Below are positions 63,963 to 64,000 of a stretch of 64,000 bases of DNA, in pieces. A program made the position numbers and the translations under genes. The stretch spans positions 2,356,001 to 2,420,000 of the forward strand of contig NZ_WFKL01000001.1 of assembly GCF_009208105.1 (NCBI RefSeq), read 5' to 3'. How positions within the stretch are numbered: position 1 is the stretch's first letter; every line of letters starts with the position of its first letter. Origin of the DNA: Rouxiella sp. S1S-2 (GTDB taxonomy: Bacteria > Pseudomonadota > Gammaproteobacteria > Enterobacterales > Enterobacteriaceae). The notes below the pieces were generated by a model. It was not told the origin of the DNA. It saw only the letters and a list, made by a program, of their open reading frames with translations, and did not search any database.

Positions 63963-64000
63963 TATAGATACCACGCTAGTGCTGTGTAATAAAGTATTTC

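Overview
The window is chromosomal DNA of a gram-negative enterobacterium (order Enterobacterales). The shared backbone is the minCDE-ycgL-(lytic transglycosylase)-ycgM-ycgN-dsbB-fadR-ycgB-dadA-dadX order known from enterics. The proteins look Yersiniaceae-like (Serratia, Rahnella, Rouxiella or Ewingella type), but the genus cannot be fixed by reading alone.

Layout. 1-8.1 kb is accessory metabolism: a MarR regulator divergent from an FAD aromatic hydroxylase; a GntR regulator, a RspA/ManD-type sugar-acid dehydratase and a PTS EIIBC permease; a DJ-1/PfpI protein behind TetR-type operator motifs; decayed LysR and glutathionyl-hydroquinone reductase remnants; and an esterase. 8.2-13 kb is the division-site operon minCDE and ycgL-mltB-like-ycgM-ycgN. 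13.1-17.2 kb is a small-gene region: an IraP-like anti-adaptor, a GhoS-like protein, tiny lipoproteins, a LysR regulator, and a MipA/OmpV porin with a secreted Gly-X-Y protein. 17.5-20.7 kb holds dsbB, fadR and ycgB.

21.0-53.0 kb is a complete type VI secretion system (T6SS) set between ycgB and dadA, which are neighbours in E. coli. One long leftward array runs from vgrG to a Ser/Thr kinase and holds all core genes (tssA-M, counting hcp and vgrG), tagF, and a kinase/phosphatase/FHA switch. At its vgrG end is a delivery module: a DUF4150 PAAR-like tip, a DUF3540 protein, a pentapeptide protein and a DUF2169-pentapeptide protein. The VgrG ends in 23 collagen-like Gly-X-Y triplets encoded by a slippage-prone DNA repeat. 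Divergent from vgrG, across an AT-rich gap with two perfect palindromes 41 bp apart, is a candidate glycine-zipper (pore-type) effector followed by a soluble partner that may be its immunity protein or chaperone. These make the most interesting part of the window.

53.0-64.0 kb: a DHA2 drug-efflux gene divergent from a GlxA-type AraC regulator, then dadA-dadX with a consensus CRP site, a Bcr/CflA transporter, nadE, a DUF481 outer-membrane protein, a 32-residue YmiA-like membrane peptide, and two related zinc-ribbon membrane proteins. No tRNA, rRNA, CRISPR array, transposase or integrase was recognised.
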